A DNA stretch of 64,000 nucleotides, from the NCBI GenBank assembly GCA_035656635.1, contig DASRSD010000073.1, positions 1 to 64,000 of the forward strand, written 5' to 3'. The translations under genes were made by a program, and so were the position numbers. This stretch comes from Pirellulales bacterium (GTDB lineage: Bacteria > Planctomycetota > Planctomycetia > Pirellulales > JADZDJ01). The first letter of the stretch is position 1. Every line of letters begins with the position of its first letter. This document shows, piece by piece, positions 62,401 through 64,000 of the stretch. The notes below the pieces were generated by a model that saw nothing but the letters and a program-made list of their open reading frames with translations, had not been told where the DNA came from and did not search any database.

Positions 62401-63546
62401 ATGAAGATCATTTTGCCCAGCCTTGCTTGGTTCGCGATATCGGCAGGCTTGGTCTTCGCCCAAAGTCGACCACAGCAGCCCGTTAGCGTTCCGCTGTCGA
62501 TTAAACCGCCCGAGGTTCCGGCCACTTTACCGAATGTGGGGTCTGCGGCGACGGCACCCTTGGGTTTGTCTGAAGTAGCGTCGAATTTGCCCAGCAGTGC
62601 TAGCATTGGCGGTCCGGCAACCGCTTACGGTGCGGCCCAAGCGGCAAACATTTCACCAGCTGCCACGAATCCTGCCGTGACCGGTTCAGCGGCTACGACC
62701 GATGCGGTGGCGAGCAATGGCATCGATTTATTCATGCAGCGCGTGATCGGGGCAGGGGAGCAATTGTCGTCTGTCGAGACGCGCATTCGCTATCGCGCGT
62801 ATCTGTTTGGACAGCAAACTATTGGCACCGGATTGTACCTGCAGCAAGACTCCGGCGAGGCACGAAAATTCCGGTTGGAGTTGAAAACGCCCATCGGCCA
62901 ACAGTTGATGACCATGCAACAAGTGTGCGATGGGAAATATCTGTGGCAGCTTCAAGACATTCCTAACAAAACGAAAAACAGCACGCCTGATCAAACCACG
63001 ATTAGCCGTGTTGATTTGCGCAAGGTGCGGCAAATGCTGGCTGATGCGGACCCAAGCTTGCACGTCGACTTAGCGAAGCAATTCGCGTTGGGCGGCTTAC
63101 CGAAGTTGCTCAATAACTTGCAAAGTTCATTCCGCTTTTCGCGTGTGGAAGCCGGGCGGCTGGATATTTTGCCGGTATGGATCGCCACCGGCACCTGGCG
63201 TCCGGAAGCTCTGGCCACAATTTCCAAAGATCTGGCTATGCAAGCTGCGCTCGATCAACCACTGAATGCAAAATTGCTGCCGCCGCAATTGCCCGAGCAA
63301 GTGTGTTTGTTTGTCGGGCAGGACGATTTTTTTCCTTATCGCATTGAATACCGCCGCCGGACAGGAACACAAAGCAGGGCAGGGGGAACGGTTCGCGATG
63401 ACACGTTCTCGATGATTACGGTGGAGTTTTACGAAGTGCGCTTGAACGGGCCGATTAATGCGCGCGAATTCGACTATCAACCCGGCACCGCCGGAGTGGT
63501 AGACACGACGGACAACTTCATCAAAGGCCTACAAGAAAAAAAGTGA
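62401..63546 (+). CDS. Exported protein of unknown function, LolA-like resemblance
   Basis: 381 residues with a signal peptide (LAWFAISAGLVFAQ) and a 75-residue Ala/Pro/Ser-rich spacer. The beta-rich body has IRYRAYLFGQQTIGTGLYLQ, FRLELKTPIGQQLMTMQQV and CDGKYLWQLQDI, reminiscent of LolA/outer-membrane carrier-like folds in planctomycetes. That likeness rests on pattern only. It is convergent with pdxA, 7 bases apart, and has no evident operon partner. Confidence 0.75.
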   Translation: MKIILPSLAWFAISAGLVFAQSRPQQPVSVPLSIKPPEVPATLPNVGSAATAPLGLSEVASNLPSSASIGGPATAYGAAQAANISPAATNPAVTGSAATTDAVASNGIDLFMQRVIGAGEQLSSVETRIRYRAYLFGQQTIGTGLYLQQDSGEARKFRLELKTPIGQQLMTMQQVCDGKYLWQLQDIPNKTKNSTPDQTTISRVDLRKVRQMLADADPSLHVDLAKQFALGGLPKLLNNLQSSFRFSRVEAGRLDILPVWIATGTWRPEALATISKDLAMQAALDQPLNAKLLPPQLPEQVCLFVGQDDFFPYRIEYRRRTGTQSRAGGTVRDDTFSMITVEFYEVRLNGPINAREFDYQPGTAGVVDTTDNFIKGLQEKK

Positions 63547-63553
63547 ACCAGCT

Positions 63554-64000
63554 TCAACGAGATCGATTCAGATCGTGTAAACCCGTCTGGTGCTCGCTGT
63601 GAAAACCGGTGTCCGCTCCTCGCCCTTGAGCTAGACTTGCCGCTACGCGCACAGCTTCGACCAAGCCGTGGGTTTCAGCCCTGCCTTGCCAGGCTAAATC
63701 GAACGCCGTGCCATGGGCTACGCTGGTTCGCACAATGGGTAAACCCAGTGTAATGTTCACGGCGCGGTGCATGCCCAGCAGCTTAATGGCAATGTGCCCC
63801 TGATCGTGATACATGGCCACCACGCCATCGAACTGGCCATCGCGGGCTCTGGTCATCAACGTGTCGGCGGGAAACGGTCCATCAATGGTCAGCCGGGCGC
63901 GTTTAGCCTGTTCTACCGCCGGAGCAATCAATCGCAACTCTTCGTCGCCAAACAGACCTTCCTCTCCGGCGTGCGGATTCAAGGCACACACGCCAATTCG
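63554..64000 (-). CDS. pdxA: 4-hydroxythreonine-4-phosphate dehydrogenase, C-terminal part (runs off right edge)
   Basis: The last 148 residues of PdxA, an NAD-dependent enzyme of the deoxyxylulose-phosphate-independent... erythrose-4-phosphate branch of pyridoxal phosphate synthesis. Motifs are CALNPHAGEEGLFG, GPFPADTLM, VVAMYHDQGHIAIKL (metal-binding His) and LGLPIVRTSVAHGTAFDLA, which are diagnostic. The final 25 residues (GRGADTGFHSEHQTG) are a loose tail. The start lies beyond position 64000. Confidence 0.95.
   Translation of the reverse strand, partial: RIGVCALNPHAGEEGLFGDEELRLIAPAVEQAKRARLTIDGPFPADTLMTRARDGQFDGVVAMYHDQGHIAIKLLGMHRAVNITLGLPIVRTSVAHGTAFDLAWQGRAETHGLVEAVRVAASLAQGRGADTGFHSEHQTGLHDLNRSR

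Overview
The window is about 64 kb of bacterial chromosome. It looks like a planctomycete, probably of the Pirellulales type. This is inferred from several proteins with the DUF1559 pseudopilin-like N-terminus ([20 protein letters not shown]), PEP-CTERM and dockerin-like surface proteins, a FecR-LamG membrane protein paired with an ECF sigma factor, and an alternative-complex-III respiratory operon. There is no sign of a prophage, an insertion sequence or a CRISPR array.

Positions 1-11362 (all minus strand) hold a tightly packed respiratory operon: actA-actB-actC-actD-actE-actF, a conserved one-membrane-segment protein of unknown role, a SCO copper chaperone, cytochrome oxidase subunit II with a fused cytochrome c domain, and subunit I, which runs off the left edge. 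Many junctions are ATGA/GTGA overlaps. Together they encode a quinol:cytochrome c oxidoreductase coupled to an A2-type (YSHPxV) heme-copper oxidase. A glycosidase-like gene, serA and tRNA-Ala(TGC) follow.

Positions 15383-49800 form a large carbohydrate region that is coherent for pectin side chains (arabinan, galactan, arabinogalactan). A GH35-type enzyme and a GH53 endo-galactanase lie downstream of, and in line with, an ECF sigma factor and a membrane FecR-LamG protein. Opposite them are two paralogous PEP-CTERM surface proteins and a DUF1559 gene overlapping a second GH53. A hybrid histidine kinase is followed by a GH27-pectate lyase fusion, araD, araB, a broken VOC-family gene and a fucose/arabinose-type isomerase. 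A sugar ABC transporter (binding protein, ATPase, permease) continues into GH127 and GH51 arabinofuranosidases, and a second GH51 is divergent. The inferred flow is extracellular or periplasmic trimming of arabinan/galactan, uptake of L-arabinose, then isomerase, ribulokinase and 4-epimerase to D-xylulose-5-phosphate.

Positions 49843-57630 are a mixed accessory stretch: a PilZ protein, the ABC-F protein EttA, an AT-richer gene with a TIR/deoxyribosyltransferase-like domain, a quinone-oxidoreductase-like enzyme, a PEP-CTERM beta-propeller-like protein, a UPF0175/DUF3368 toxin-antitoxin pair and a bacterial PH-domain protein. It carries two arrays with strict seven-base periodicity and two families of short palindromic dispersed repeats.

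Positions 58103-63546 hold four secreted or envelope proteins typical of planctomycetes but of unknown function, two of them paralogs. The right edge cuts pdxA.
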